Shown here: piece after piece, positions 10,724 through 24,895 of the stretch
Position numbering within the stretch: position 1 is the stretch's first letter
Layout of the letters: the number at the start of each line of letters is the position of its first letter
Assembly (NCBI RefSeq): GCF_000165425.1
Contig: NW_001799034.1
Location: 62,001-126,000 of the forward strand
Reading direction: 5' to 3'
Origin: Paramecium tetraurelia
Lineage: Eukaryota; Ciliophora; Oligohymenophorea; Peniculida; Parameciidae
DNA: 64,000 nucleotides
Translations under genes and position numbers: made by a program
The notes under the pieces: model-generated
Databases searched by the model: none
What the model saw: the letters and a program-made list of their open reading frames with translations, nothing else
What the model was told of the DNA's origin: nothing

Positions 10724-12366
10724 ATGAAATAAGCTACGATTTTCTTGTCTGCAGCTTGTCCTTCAACAGATGTGCACTTGGCACGTGTGATGTCAACCAT
10801 TAAGGTAGCCAAACCAGATACTGAATTCCGTTTTGTTGGAATCGGAGGTCCTTAAATGGGTCATGAGGGATTAGAAACGATTGGAGTAGATTATCATGAA
10901 TTCCAATACAAACCATTCTTCCCCTTCAGAAATTTCTATAGATTGGCGTACACTCTATTGCTAAGTTAGTACTGAGAATGCAATGCATCCAGTCCATATG
11001 TACAAGAGATGGATCAATAAAAAAGCTTTTGAATAAACTTGATAAGTAATACTTCGAAATCGTTTAACATTACCAACCATCAGCATTCTTGAATTTCGAA
11101 AATGAATTCTTCATGATTCAATTCTACAAGAAATTAAGAGACTCCTATCGTCACTTCAATCGCATTTGTCCTCCTACATTCCAATATGGTTTGACCCATA
11201 AAGATTAACCTCAATATGGTTAAAAGTACGTAGATCATTGGTTCACCAGAACCCCATTGAGACAAGTACAATATCATTAATATCTAATCAAAGAGCAATT
11301 GGGAGAAATTCACGTTCCCTCACACATAAGTTGGACCAGATGGACTTTATAGAGCATTCAGACATCTCCTGTCCAACAGTCCTCAATACAAGGATTTAGT
11401 CACAAATGATACCATCTATCTCCCAGGAGGTGAATTCTTCAGATTTGATGACTTCCTTGCCGATAGAGTCAATGAATAAAGAAAGAAATATAGATAATAA
11501 TAAAACATTGGAGATCAGGAATTACTCATTTTTGTTGCAGGTGGTAATACATCCAAAGAAATACCATTCTGTCTCAAAACTGTAGCTGAGGGTATCTCAA
11601 GATTCCTCAAACTTGATGAAATGAAGAACTATCCAGCTGATCAAATCAAAATCATAGTGTCAGTCCCAGAGTTTGTTGAACACAAAGACAAAACCATCAA
11701 AGCAATCAATTCCTTAAAATGGCCTGCCAAAGTTATCCAAGTCGAAACTGAATCTGAAAAATTCTCAGCCCTTGCTGCCTCTGATATCGGTTTAGCTTGT
11801 AATGGTTAAATTGTTGCTGAATGTGCTGCATTCCAATTACCAACTGTAAACATTATATCACTATGCATATTAGATCATCCTTGATCCCAAACCCACTATC
11901 TAAATGTATTACACATCCCTCTACAATGGTATTGACAACGACCTCAATATCGCTTACAATGGAATCGTCTATCCGTAATTATCATCTATATTATAATTAG
12001 AGAATTGGTCATGTCCACAATCCCAAATAAAATTGCTTACTCTTTATTAGAACACTATCAAGATCCAAAACTCAGATATTTCTATGCTAAACAATATGCT
12101 CCCATCTTACAAAAGACCTTAGCCAAAAGCCAATCTTCAGTCCCAACAGAAATAGTATCTCATTCATCAAATATTTCTAGGCAAATAGATTCAATAGTGT
12201 CTAATTAACTGGCTACAGCTCGGCCTATCAAGTCATTGCCGATACAGTCTTGAAAGCAGCTCAAGTCTATGAACACATTCATCAATAAAGTAATTTTACT
12301 ACTTAGTAAAATGAAAACTTAAGAATTGAAGCTTTGTAAGGTTTGGGATGGGCTAAAGGATTATGA
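10724..12366 (+). CDS. Lipid-A-disaccharide synthase-like glycosyltransferase (LpxB, GT19)
   Basis: 492 aa on a six-intron model (22, 34, 28, 28, 26 and 26 nt; the first two are the least certain). The N-terminus MKQATIFLSAACPSTDVHLA and FRFVGIGGPQMGHEGLE match the LpxB start (GE.SGD.H.A and FVGIGGP.M...G). The C-terminal half has FVAGGNTSKEIPF, IIVSVPEF, AASDIGLACNGQIVAECAAF and PELVMSTIPNKIA, in the order expected for this GT-B enzyme. In bacteria LpxB joins two acylated glucosamines in lipid A synthesis; plants carry mitochondrial homologues. Ciliate-length introns and TAA/TAG glutamine codons show it is a resident nuclear gene, not bacterial contamination. No separate presequence is seen with this start. 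Substrate in a ciliate is unknown. Confidence 0.82.
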
Positions 12367-12417
12367 AAAATATATAGTCACATTTATAAATCAAAACAAT
12401 ACAATATAAAATATAGT

Positions 12418-13857
12418 TCACATAATATTACTGAATGTTACTAATTAATCATTTTTTGGAGTCATTTCTAATTGATTAACTAAAATCAAAGAACAAAACT
12501 CCATTTGATAGTTGCAATTGTTCTATCCTATTTAACATAGTAAATTGCTGATTATCTTCTCATAAGCTTTTTATATGTGTATTGGAAAATCCATTTCTCG
12601 TCCATATATTATTAATTGAATGTTATTAATGCTCTCTTATTTTAAGCAGATCTCATTTGTATTGTAAATCTTGATTAAACAGGAAATTAGCGTAAAAAAT
12701 AAAGGGAGAACTGTGAAAAATTTATTTATTTGAAAATTGATTTGAATGTTGCCTTTTTTTAAAATTTGATCTAGGAATAATCTCAACTTCTAATATTTCA
12801 ACACCTCTACTTATTCAATTATCCTTTCTTTAATATAATAGGAAGTGTAAAGCAGATTTCTCAAAGTCTCCTTATAATATAGTACTTGATTGGTCTTTTT
12901 AATTCTTTATAATACTTTTAGATAAGAGTTATTATTCCACTACTAAGTCACAAAGGTTTAGCCTTCAGAAAATTTTATTGTAATTTTAATATCTATTAAT
13001 TTTTTTATTAGACCTTTCACTATGAATCGCTCTCTCAGTTATGTGTGTATAACCTTTATCTTAAAATTACTGGATTTATCCCTGACCTTCTCCAGTAGAT
13101 ATTAATTAAGACTTATTTTAGTGTTAATCACCTTAAAATCCTTCAGAAAATCTTTATTTTCGACTTAAATAAATTTATGCATTGATTAGTTAGCATGGAG
13201 CAATTCAACTCTCTCCCATTGCTCATTATACGTTAATAAAACTATTTTTTCATCAATTAATTCATCCCAAATTGAAAATGAGGATTTTTACTGCTCATTT
13301 AGTAAAAACAGTGACCTGTTGTGTTTTTATCGAAAATATTCCTTTTACCAAAACAGTATTAAGTAGAGCAGGAAAATGAATGTGTAAGAATGAAAGTTTT
13401 TATAGTTATGCATAAACAATCTTAAAAATGCATAAGTCATCTATAATAGTTAATTTAAAACAAAATTAGGGGTTAAAGCAAAATTCAAACCCAAAATCTA
13501 GGAAATATCGAAAATCCATTCATACTATTCATCCTTGAAATCAGGGTAATATATAGGAATCAGATGATAAAAGGAAGCCAATAAACTGAAGGCTGAAATC
13601 AAGTACCCAACTGCAGACGTAAGTTATTATTTCAACCTTATATAATAAAAGGTTATTGTCCACAAACAGCTGAATGCTACTAACATAGAGCCTATCAGTA
13701 TTTCATTTCTTTCGATCCAAAAAATACTCAAAGTAATATTTGAAATTGACATTAATGCAATCGTATATTTGAATGCATTGGATAACTCAAGTGAATAACT
13801 CTCTTTATATTTCTTCTCTAGATTTTTGTCTAAAAAAGTTAATGTAAAAGGATTCAT
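12418..13857 (-). CDS. Multi-pass membrane protein, family not recognised
   Basis: One uninterrupted frame of 479 aa from ATG 13855-13857 to TGA 12418-12420, with many TAA/TAG glutamines and no intron. The first third has several hydrophobic stretches (YTIALMSISNITLSIFW, ILIGSMLVAFSCLWTITFYY, SAVGYLISAFSLLASFY, FIFLLYLILFW), then about 230 charged, helical residues, then one more span FFTVLPLFFTLISCLIKIY. A bundle of N-terminal membrane helices followed by a cytosolic helical region recalls ciliate sensor-type membrane proteins, but I find no histidine-kinase, cyclase or channel motif. Its 3' end faces LpxB 52 nt away. Confidence 0.7.
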
Positions 13858-14499
13858 TTTTATTTATTATAATATGATAACAATCAAGAATATGAAATAA
13901 TTAATTTGTTAATAACTAGATACTCTAAAATAATTATATCATTATTATTATTATTACAAATAATTTTAGGAACTCACATAAACTCAGAAGCTTATAGATA
14001 GAAAAAAGTTTATTAGAAGGATCATAAATCATTATTTAAGATATTATTCTTAAGGAAAATTAAACATTCAACTTTCTATTTAAGCTTAGTAATATTAAGT
14101 GAATTTTCCAAAAAGACTTAGATTAATATTAATAAATCAGATAACTTAAATCTATCTATTAAATAAAACAATTCAATTTCAATTGTATTAACAAATCCGC
14201 TTAATTCATTCTTAAAAAATAATTTGTAAAATAGTTTAGGTAATATTGAATATATTTGAAATACAAGCTTTATTTGTATTTAATAAATAGAAATCCCACT
14301 ATATTTTCTAATTCATAAAATTAATTCAAGATTTTTTTCAAAATATCTTTTCTTAATTAGAAAGCGTTACTAGTTATCCTATTTGTTTCTCTTATCCTAA
14401 GTATTAGAAGTAATACAATAATAAAAGAAATTTTATAAATTCAGTTCCTTTTGATAATAATTTATATATATATATCACAATTTAAATAAATAGTAAATT
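13858..14499. other. Intergenic, AT-rich
   Basis: About 640 bases, very AT-rich, with no frame that looks coding. It lies upstream of the membrane-protein gene and downstream of the thioredoxin gene. Confidence 0.55.
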
Positions 14500-14883
14500 T
14501 CAGCCTCTAATCTTTTCTAAAAATGACTTCATCTTTCGTTCGCTATAGCCTTTCATTGAGTCTGTTTGAGTTCCCATGTTAAATAGACAAACCGAGGGAA
14601 CTTAAGCCATCTAATAATAATCAAATAACACATGTACCGCAAATTATTGCACTACGTCATAAAGTTCATCGTTGTTCACATTAACTAAAGCAAGCTACCA
14701 TTTTTCTGGATTCTTTTCCACCTCCTAAATTAATTAAGGATTAAGCTTTTGACAGGGGGCACACCTAAATTTTATTTGTTAAACAATCTACCATTCAGCA
14801 AAAAAGCTAACCACCACAGGTCTTTAATTATTAACCACGTATTCCTACCAATCCTTTTGAGTGTTTATCTCTAAGCAATTCAT
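14500..14883 (-). CDS. Thioredoxin
   Basis: 109 aa after two 27-nt introns. The first intron splits the active-site tryptophan codon just before CAPC, giving the W-C-A-P-C motif; flanking VVVSFFAEW and QKLNPQLIQE fit the thioredoxin fold, and MAQVPSVCLFNMG supplies the conserved cis-proline region. The second 27-nt intron is a multiple of three and has no in-frame TGA, so retaining it would insert nine residues (a 118-aa product); removing it gives the usual FA-MAQVPS spacing. It acts as a general protein disulfide reductase, probably cytosolic because there is no signal sequence. The C-terminal half is somewhat divergent. Confidence 0.88.
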
Positions 14884-15421
14884 AAATATATAAAATAATG
14901 CTTTGTCTTCAAAAAATTAGCACCAGTTTATAGTATTAGATAATATGTAATATTAATGATTTAATTAACAAAATACTGTATATTTAAATAAATGTATGGC
15001 AAAAAAAATTTGAATCCAAATTAAAAAAAATAAACCACCTTCACTTCTATCTTTGATAATTCAGTAACTCTTTGGTATAAGGCCAATAAAGGTCATTCAT
15101 TATTATAGATTTCATTCTAATGATAATAAACTAACTCTTTTAATACCCAATTTCTGTTTATTGGTTTAATATCGATTTTAAAATTAAACGAAGTCTTTTG
15201 AAAAATATAATTAAATTTTATCAATTTCTTATAATTATTTGTCTTATATTTAATTTTAAATTGATATAAAAAAAATGAGAATAGATATTCTAAGTTCTTT
15301 AATTGCTATTGATTCCAACTTGGAATACTTATTAGTTTTATGTGAAGACCCTTTTTTAATGAAATGTTGTTGTAACTTATATTTTGATACTTATTTTATA
15401 AATTCTCAATGTTTCATTCTT
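14884..15421 (-). pseudogene. Possible gene relic upstream of thioredoxin
   Basis: Between the thioredoxin start and the cullin stop, the minus strand from about 15200 to 15000 reads like protein (FQKTSFNFKIDIKPINRNW, VLKELVYYHQNEIYNNE, then after one TGA PLLALYQRVTELSKIEVK). The TGA interrupts the frame, no start codon precedes it and no intron fits. It may be the remnant of a duplicated gene or a mis-read exon. I do not recognise the family. Confidence 0.3.
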
Positions 15422-17815
15422 TCAAACGTACTTCAATAGTTCTGGATTAGTTTCATCTTTTTCTAAATAACCTTTTTCGTACAAATCTTGAACAATAGAT
15501 GTTATTTGATCTGATTAAACCCTCTCATTAAAGGTGTGTTTTATAAAATTTTCAATAATAGGAACCAAGTCTTAAAATAAAATTTTTTTTTAGTTCTTCA
15601 AGGTTCTAATAATAAAGGCTTCTATGGGTGAATATAGATTTTTTCTTTATTTTGCTATTATGCTAAAAAAAAATTGTACATTTTTTTAAATATAAAAAAG
15701 GGATTTAGGCAGTTGCGATCACTAGTTTTCTCATTTATGTTACTTCTTAGTCCTTCAATTCCTCATTAAATCTATATAGTTTAACGTCGTCCTGGATGAC
15801 TTCTTCCAAAATTTTTGCATCTTTCATCTCTGCACAGTTTTATAAAATAAAGTATTCCTATAGCTTTGTGATTTATGATATTCTCTTAATACTCATCAAC
15901 TCATTTTAGAATTAATATGAAAATAAGATTATTGCTTAAGGGATACTGATACGGAATGTTATTTACAGCTTTGAACATTCAATATCAACATAAGATATCA
16001 GATCTAACCAATTAATGAATTTTTAATCTTATTATTATTCAAATTGCAATTTTAGCTAATTAACTGTTTAAAGTTCTTAATTTAATTCTATTTGCTATTA
16101 TTAGAATTTAGGCCAATCTTGATATCTTAATAATAAAGGATATTGCGCAATCAATAACTTATGATTTTCTGTTCGAAATTCAAAAGTTGTGTCACTATTT
16201 TTTTAGAATTCTTCTATCATTAATTGTAGAGGGTAGATATTCTAATTTCCCATTAGGCTAGACATCTTTTAGATTATTAATGATTCAGTCCTCAAATAGA
16301 TTTAAAAAGACTCATGATTGGTTAATATTCGATAGTATTTCAATAATCTTTACGCTAACCGACTTTGATAATACTAAAATCATTTCATATATATATACTA
16401 AAGTGAAATCTTGATTTTCAGATATAAACAACAATAATTGAATTGAATCAATTAATTATTCCTTGTTAATTTAGCTATTGATCACATTCTCTATTTCTAC
16501 TTCTATGTACAAGACAAAGTATTCTTGAAAATCTATATTCTAGAAGACTATAATCATTTAGAGATACCTAATTTTAACAATTAAGTAATTCTTCGAATGC
16601 ACTTGTTAATAAAGATGAAATATTTGTATTATGACACAAACAGATTTCTATCATTTTAAGATATTTCTGAAATAACTAAAACAAGGAAATTATAAAACGA
16701 TGAGCCAATTTTTAATTTATTTCTTCATTTATTATCATTTCTAAAATTTGGTTACCTTCTTATATGATCTTCTGCTTGATTTTCATTTTTATCTCTTAAT
16801 CATCAGGATCATGAGTTAAATATAACTCATTGAATAGTTCTAAATCGTTTTGATATTACTATGCCTCATATTGAAAATTCTAAAGAAGATATCCTAAATT
16901 AAAGGGCTTTTTTTCAGATAGAATAACATCTTTATAATTTTTAAGGAGGTGGTCTTCTAAAAGAGAATTAACTTTTTATTTGATTGAATTGCTTTAAAAA
17001 TTTAGTATTTAGTCATTCAATTCCTTTTCCCTTTTAACTCTTCTCAAATAAAGTGGAATTTCACATTGGTCTATCCAACTATTAAACAGTCCCTAATATT
17101 TATTTTTAAAATGAGACAAAATTTGATCTGGAAAATCTAGAATAATCTCGATATTTGGCTATCCCTATTGTAAATTAATTAAAATGTCTCCAAACTTATT
17201 CAGGACCAGAGTAAGATTCTTCCAGGAATCTTAACTATGATCTACTTGAGTATATGCAACATCCAATTGCTAAAAAAAGCAACAATATAATGATTTAGGA
17301 ATATGAGTTGAGCTTAATCTCTCAAATAATAGATAGCTTAAATAATTTTATAGAGTTTCCAACAGATTATTCTGATGTAGGAGGTTAATCTTAACATATA
17401 AATTAATTTACTGCAAAATAGAACGAAGTCAAGAGATATTTCGATCTTTATATATAATTCTCATAAATTTTTATAAAAACTTCAAGGTTCTAGCACCCTT
17501 TTCTTTAATCATCAAATTTCAGACAACCTAAAGAAGGAATGATCTATTATAATCATCATAATATTCTACATAATCATAGATATGATTCTTAAGATTCTTT
17601 GTTAGTAGTCTAAAAAAGTTTATAGCCATTTCTATTTGTTCATCATTGTGAAATTTTAAAATAAAATTCATCATCTCACCATTCAATTAGATATCACTTT
17701 TTGAATGTTCTTTGCTACGCACAGTGTTTGCTTTAAAGATATTATTAAAGGAGATTTGAATTTTCTTTTCTAACTCTTAAAACTACTTTTTAGTTAAATT
17801 TTATGATTATTCCAT
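15422..17815 (-). CDS. Cullin, scaffold of a cullin-RING ubiquitin ligase
   Basis: Cullins hold a RING protein at the C-terminus and a substrate adaptor at the N-terminus. Signatures are LLTSAFEELLN (family FEELLN), DFTLYYQSRLAQRLLKYYRI (family F..YY...LA+RLL), and the winged-helix end IEAFIIRTLKNQK...DLYEKGYLEKDE, matching family IVRIMKMRK...LIE.EYLERD. The lysine in IIRTLKNQK (codon 15596-15598) sits at the neddylation position. The final YLA of most cullins is replaced by LLKYV. Frames switch several times through small introns, for example 25 nt just before YYQSRLA. The subfamily is not clear; the N-terminal repeats are divergent. About 700 aa, a usual length. Confidence 0.85.
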
Positions 17816-18140
17816 GGATTATATTTTAATTATTGATATTTTCCATAATGCTCTTCAACCACTATGAAAACCATGAGAAGAGATATTATAAATTTATATT
17901 TTCTATTATATGAGGAAATTCTTTACTAAATTTAGGTATTGAGTTTTGATAAATATTATTAAATTCTATTCTACTCTATTGTTTTTGTTCTATAGGAAAA
18001 TCTAATCCAGAGTGATATAAAGCAGTTAGCATGTGTTTACGTATATTTATTAGCCTTATGTTGGTGAGCTAAATTGTTTATGAGGTACTTGTTAAAAAAT
18101 TGATATTTGGTGTTCGTTAGGATGCTTATTGACTGTATTT
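17816..18140. other. Intergenic, divergent promoter region
   Basis: About 325 AT-rich bases between the cullin start and the next plus-strand start. Nothing coding is seen. Confidence 0.5.
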
Positions 18141-19586
18141 ATGGAGGATAAAGGAATCATTAATGCTGTCGTAAAGATTTAAGACTTACATCCAAAATAC
18201 TTACTTAATACGAGAAAATTCTATCTGGAGAATTTTCAATCATCGTTTTAGAAAATTAGGGGACTTCTAATTTTGTAAAAAAAACATAGGAGTTTAGATT
18301 GAATTTGATCCATAATAATATTACTCTATAATAAATAATTTAATTTTTACTATTGATTATAAATATGATCAATAAGATGAAGGAAAAGAGAAGCAGGATG
18401 TTGAATGAGTAGAACCAATAGAACCCGAATAGCCAGATGTGTACAAGAAGAGTACTATACTCCAGAGTCATTCTAAATTTAAAGTTACATAATGATATTA
18501 AAGAGGGACTAAAGAGATTTGTAAAACTAACAATCTAAGTGGGTAAGCATTTGTGGAATTAATATGTGAAAATAAGGTACAAATGCAGTAAAGCATTTTA
18601 GAAAATAGATAGATTGCTTAATTAAATGTAGGACTATGTGCATTTGAGAAAAATTAGTTTTGCAAATAATCAATTACTTGAGGTGAATAGTTTGTAGACC
18701 ATTAATTACTTAATGAATTTGCATTCGTCATTCAATTAAATTACTAATTTGGATTGCATCAATGTTCAAAACACATTTGAGTTCTTGGAAGAATTAAATT
18801 TGGACAATAATAAAATTAAAACTTTGGATAAATCAATATACCCAAGATTGAAGATGTTATCATAGAAAATATTCTGATTAAAAGTGCATAAGGTTTTAAT
18901 AGGTATAATACAGTTGGAATTCTTGAATTTAGAAACAATAAATTGGAGTCATTTGTGGGTAAAATTAATATATTATATGTTTTAGATTTTAGAATTTATT
19001 GAAGCTTAAGCAAATATGGGCTGCCTAAAATGCCATCATTTCGATTGGTCATTTGAATTAATTACCTGAAATGCATATATTACATTTGAGAGCAAACAAA
19101 ATTGTTGTCTTAACAGATATTCCGAATTTGCCAAAATTACATCACCTTAATCTTAGATCAAATTTGATTGAGAAATTGGATGAATTCAATAACCTTAAAT
19201 CATTGGAGACTCTTAAATTGATTATTATGCACGAAAACCAAATAGCATCTAAAATTGGGGATGGAATAAGAAAGGAAATCATAATGATACTACAATAAAT
19301 TGAAAGAATTAATAAAGATCCTGTTCCCCCAGAAGAAAATACAGATGCTCTGGTAGAATTGAAAGAGAGAATTGCTGCTGTTATTTAAAAGAAAAGAGGA
19401 GAAAGGATACGCTGCAAGATTAGCTTAAGAAGCTAGATTAGCAAAAGAGGGAGCCAAAGCCACACAGAATTGGCAGCTGAACAAGCTGCTGCTAAATAAA
19501 AGGCAGCAGTTACAGCAGTTAAAGCATCTGCAGAAGGAAGGACCAATTAGCCTAAAGTGAAGTAAGAAGATGAAGAGGAAGCTTGA
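18141..19586 (+). CDS. Leucine-rich-repeat protein, LRRC23-like
   Basis: Several LRRs are visible: LRKISFANNQL, LEELNLDNNKIKTLD, VGILEFRNNKLESF, MHILHLRANKIVVL, LHHLNLRSNLIEKL. They are preceded by CKTNNLSGQAFVEL, which resembles LLCKT.....AYVKL of LRRC23, a radial-spoke protein of cilia, and followed by an Ala-, Glu- and Lys-rich tail (LAAEQAAAKQKAAVTAVKA) ending at TGA 19584-19586. Recognisable introns include 25 nt near 18577-18601 and 29 nt near 18859-18887. The 5' end is unclear: the first ATG (18141) opens a 51-codon frame not smoothly joined to the repeats, and TGA codons near 18405 and 18493 must lie in 33-nt introns for the model to hold. Near 19410-19465 a second frame reads more naturally (YAARLAQEARLAKEG), which hints at two compensating indels. 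Confidence 0.7.
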
Positions 19587-19614
19587 TTATTAAAATTAAA
19601 TAAATTTTCAATAA

Positions 19615-21462
<1,848 letters not shown>

Positions 21463-21622
21463 TCAGAATTAATATTCTAATTTCAGTTTTATTTTACCGA
21501 ATTTATTTAATTTATAATTGTCATTATAAATTATACATTCACATTATTATTATTAATTATTTAAGGATTCGAATTACAAATTAAGCAAATATGCTCCTCT
21601 ATACATAAACAAAAATATTAAA

Positions 21623-23696
21623 TCAACTGGATCGACTGATAATATCTTCAGGTTTTGGATCATCCTCGTTAGAATCATCTTCAGAAGCTTATGCTAATTC
21701 CTTCTCCAATAAATGTGGTAATTTTTATCCCAAAAGTGATATTAATCTCTAATTGAATCGAATTTGTTCATCTGACAATACTTAATCATCCAATCCTACC
21801 AATTTTTAATATGAATTAACAAGATCAGTAAATAGTTGAGATAAAACTATTTCATGACTGGGACTATCCAATATTTGTTTGAGTCTAAAAGTTATTATAG
21901 TATTTACACTGTCGATTTTCTATTTCTCTTATCTCTAATCAAACTGATTGTTGGTCTATGACTAAAATTAAACAATGTAATTTAATCAGAATTGAAAATA
22001 ACTCTCTTTAACTTTACCATCTCATGCAACTACCTAATGATGTATTATATATCTAATTCTTTATTCACTTAAGCTCTATTAATAGATCATAAATATATAT
22101 ATACATAGCTTTCTTTAATACCACGCACTCATCTGATTAAATGCATTCAAAGGGCATAATTTGACTCAATATCAACTTTATACTAATCCCAATATGTTAA
22201 CTAGCAACCATTAATTATTTGAATTAGTCAAAAATAGCAGAGCATTGAACCTTTAATTAACTTACTCTTTTTAGTTTACTTGATCGATGAGAAGTTATGC
22301 CTTCCTTCAATTTGAGACTCTCCTGTTTCTCAATACTTCTTGGAGATAAAAACTATCCCATCATAGGTTTCTAATTAAAAGTTGACATACTCTTAATTTA
22401 AATAGAAGAATCCCCTTTGATTTTATGCATTGATCGTTTTAAGGCTTCCCTTCCTCTTTAAGTGGATGCTAATAAAGCGTTGTTTGCTTCCATAGTGTTA
22501 TTTCTTTTTTTGTTAAGATCAAATTCATATAGGTCGTTTGCCATTTCTATGACCATGTGTTCACGATTGTAAATTTTAATTAGAACGCCGATTACTGCAA
22601 TCATAAATTGTGAAAACCCCCCTAAATTACTTAGAAGTTCATCCAATCTCATAAAATTTCTAGTAATATCATAAGAGTATGGACTCCTATTAAAATAGAA
22701 AGCACCATAATATCCAGGCACTAAATTTGAAATTGCTTATTGCTCTCTGTTATCCATATAATCTCTGGTTATATATGTTTAAGTGGATTTCTAGGGATAC
22801 ATCAGTATTCCATCGTCTGTTGTGATTGTTCTAGGCCGAAGGAAAATATCTGATTGAACAAACATAGCATTCGGAACAAATGAATAAAATTATTCTATGG
22901 CTATGTAAGGTTGAATAAAATGCTTTGGTGATCCAGGATTAATTAACTATTACTATATATTAATTAATTTACATAATTGGTGGTATATACCTAAAATCTA
23001 AAGCTGCCAACAGATTTTAATAATTATAACATTTCCTCTTCAGTCTTACATTCTGGTTTCCAGGAAAAGTTATTTCCGGAATTGCTCTTACATTTGGTAA
23101 CAGAAAATTTTAAGAACGAATATTCTTTACCTAATAATATATTTTAATATAGTGTTACTTGTCCATGCCCCTCCAACTGTCAAATTAGATGTCAAAGGAT
23201 GATCTAAATTTGGACACAAGAAATTGTTTAAATTATATTGCTTAAACTGATCTTCAAATGACGCATTGTATTAATCGAATATAGGCTTAAAATGTTCAAT
23301 CGTACAAGGGACTAAATCCACATAAACAGAAGGCATCTTTTTCTAGGTCCCATTTTCATCTCTGATATATGCCCTCTATTCCACAGTGATATTAAAATAA
23401 GGGGTTGTAGTAAAATTGTCTTATTCAATTTGAACAGCGAACATAAAATTATTTGGTAATAGCTTAATTGCGCTTGGATCTTCACTAAATTACTGTTCTG
23501 ATTCAGATGATACTGTGTTTTTTTAAAAAAAGTCAATAATATTCGAGTAAAAAAAACTGATAATAGTGCCAATAATGCATAAAGAAAGTATTCCACCTAA
23601 ACTAGTTCTGTATTCTTCCTCTTAACGAAAGCTGAGTGTTATGGATTATCCAAAAATATCTATCTTTCTTAGATTCTCTTTAAATTTTGTAAACAT
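21623..23696 (-). CDS. Two-TM ciliate membrane protein with large exoplasmic domain
   Basis: It starts MFTKFKENLRKIDIFGQSIT (23694-23696). A first membrane span GGILSLCIIGTIISFFYSNI follows, then about 300 residues with N-glycosylation sites (NITV, NGT, NLT) and cysteines, then a second span within LGGFSQFMIAVIGVLIKIY, then a long charged, serine-rich cytosolic tail ending near SEDDSNEDDPKPED at TGA 21623-21625. The layout (short N-terminus, TM, exoplasmic domain, TM after an LGG turn, tail) belongs to a large ciliate-specific family of unknown role. Introns are present (for example 26 nt near 23126-23151), and those in the tail (about 22250-21950) are not all resolved, so its middle is tentative. 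Confidence 0.7.
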
Positions 23697-24240
23697 TTTA
23701 CTAATAATCAAAAATTCGTTCTTATAATATTTATATATGAAGTAAGATCAATTTAATGAACGCACCATTTAATTTTAGAACTCTTTTTTCGATTTAGTAT
23801 TTTTAATTATTAACAACATGTTCAATACTATAGATTAGAAAAAGTCTATATTTATTAATTTAATATTCAATATCTTGGAATATATAATATTAATATATAA
23901 CTATAATTTTTACCTAATTATAATGTGGAAAATGCTTTACAAATAATCGTAAATCTAATTATGATATTGCAATGCACAATTTTCTCAAATTTATCTTATT
24001 CAAACTTAGTTTTCTCAATGTTCAATAATTATTTTATATTTTGGTTATATTCATCCATCAATTCTCAAATTTAATATAATTTACATTATTCTTTTATTAT
24101 TTTTGATTCCAAAATTATTTAATCTTAATGGATTTGATAGTTATGTAAAATAGAACATGGAATTTAAGAAAATAAACGAATCCATTTTGCAACATTAAAT
24201 TTAATTTATAATAAAATTATCTAACTTATTGTAAACTTAA
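23697..24240. other. Intergenic, very AT-rich
   Basis: About 540 bases upstream of both neighbours. I see nothing beyond AT-rich sequence. Confidence 0.5.
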
Positions 24241-24895
24241 ATGGCTTTTGAAGTTTCTTAAATTTTTCAAAATAGTTATAAGTTTGATAATCAAGCCTTA
24301 AATCCAGAATAAATTTTGAATAAATTATTCTGAAGTTAAATACAAATTTTTTATTTATAGATTTTGGACTCTATTTTTAAATAATGTAAAACTAATTTAA
24401 ATTTAAATACTATAAGTCAAATTCTCTTCTAAAGGGGAAATCAATAACATCATTAAAGCTTATATGAATTTGATTTAAATTTTGTATACTAGAGGTGATA
24501 CCTTATGTTTAAACAACAAAATCATGGTAATAGTAAAGGTTCAAATAGGATAAAGTTAAAAGAATCATAAATTTATGAGTGGGGTTATATTCTTAAATAA
24601 ACTTATCTTTCTTCTTACATAGGAATATATATATTATAAAACTAATTCAAATATAATAGAAATAATAGATGGCTTGGGTCTATTAATATCAATTCTCAGA
24701 AATAAATAATTTTTGTTTGATCTCTTAAAGTCTTAGGTTTCTTCATTTATAGACGAAGTAAATTTAGAGAAAAAGTTGTTTTATTCTTATCTTTCTTAGA
24801 ATAACATCTTATTAGTGAAGGATACCAAGTATATAAGATATTTGTAAATATTTTATTATGATTAATTTTATTATATTAATCATTCAATTCTTTGA
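24241..24895 (+). CDS. Small hypothetical protein, 5' structure uncertain
   Basis: A coding-like frame runs from about 24350 to TGA 24893-24895. After a 31-nt intron (near 24385-24415) it reads GEINNIIKAYMNLIQILY, IEIIDGLGLLISILRNK, LEKKLFYSYLSQNNILLVKD and IRYLQIFYYDQFYYINH. A plausible first exon begins at ATG 24241 (MAFEVSQIFQNSYKF), but it meets TGA before the next splice site, so the start is not secured. Helical, about 200 aa, no family recognised. Its stop overlaps the 3' end of the convergent gene on the other strand by about 12 nt. Confidence 0.45.

Noticed and set aside
10724-12366. Bacterial contamination as the source of LpxB
   Set aside because: Six ciliate-size introns and TAA/TAG glutamine codons are not bacterial.
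15275-15510. Plus-strand ORF MRIDILSSLIAIDSNLEYL...
   Set aside because: It overlaps the conserved cullin C-terminus on the other strand.
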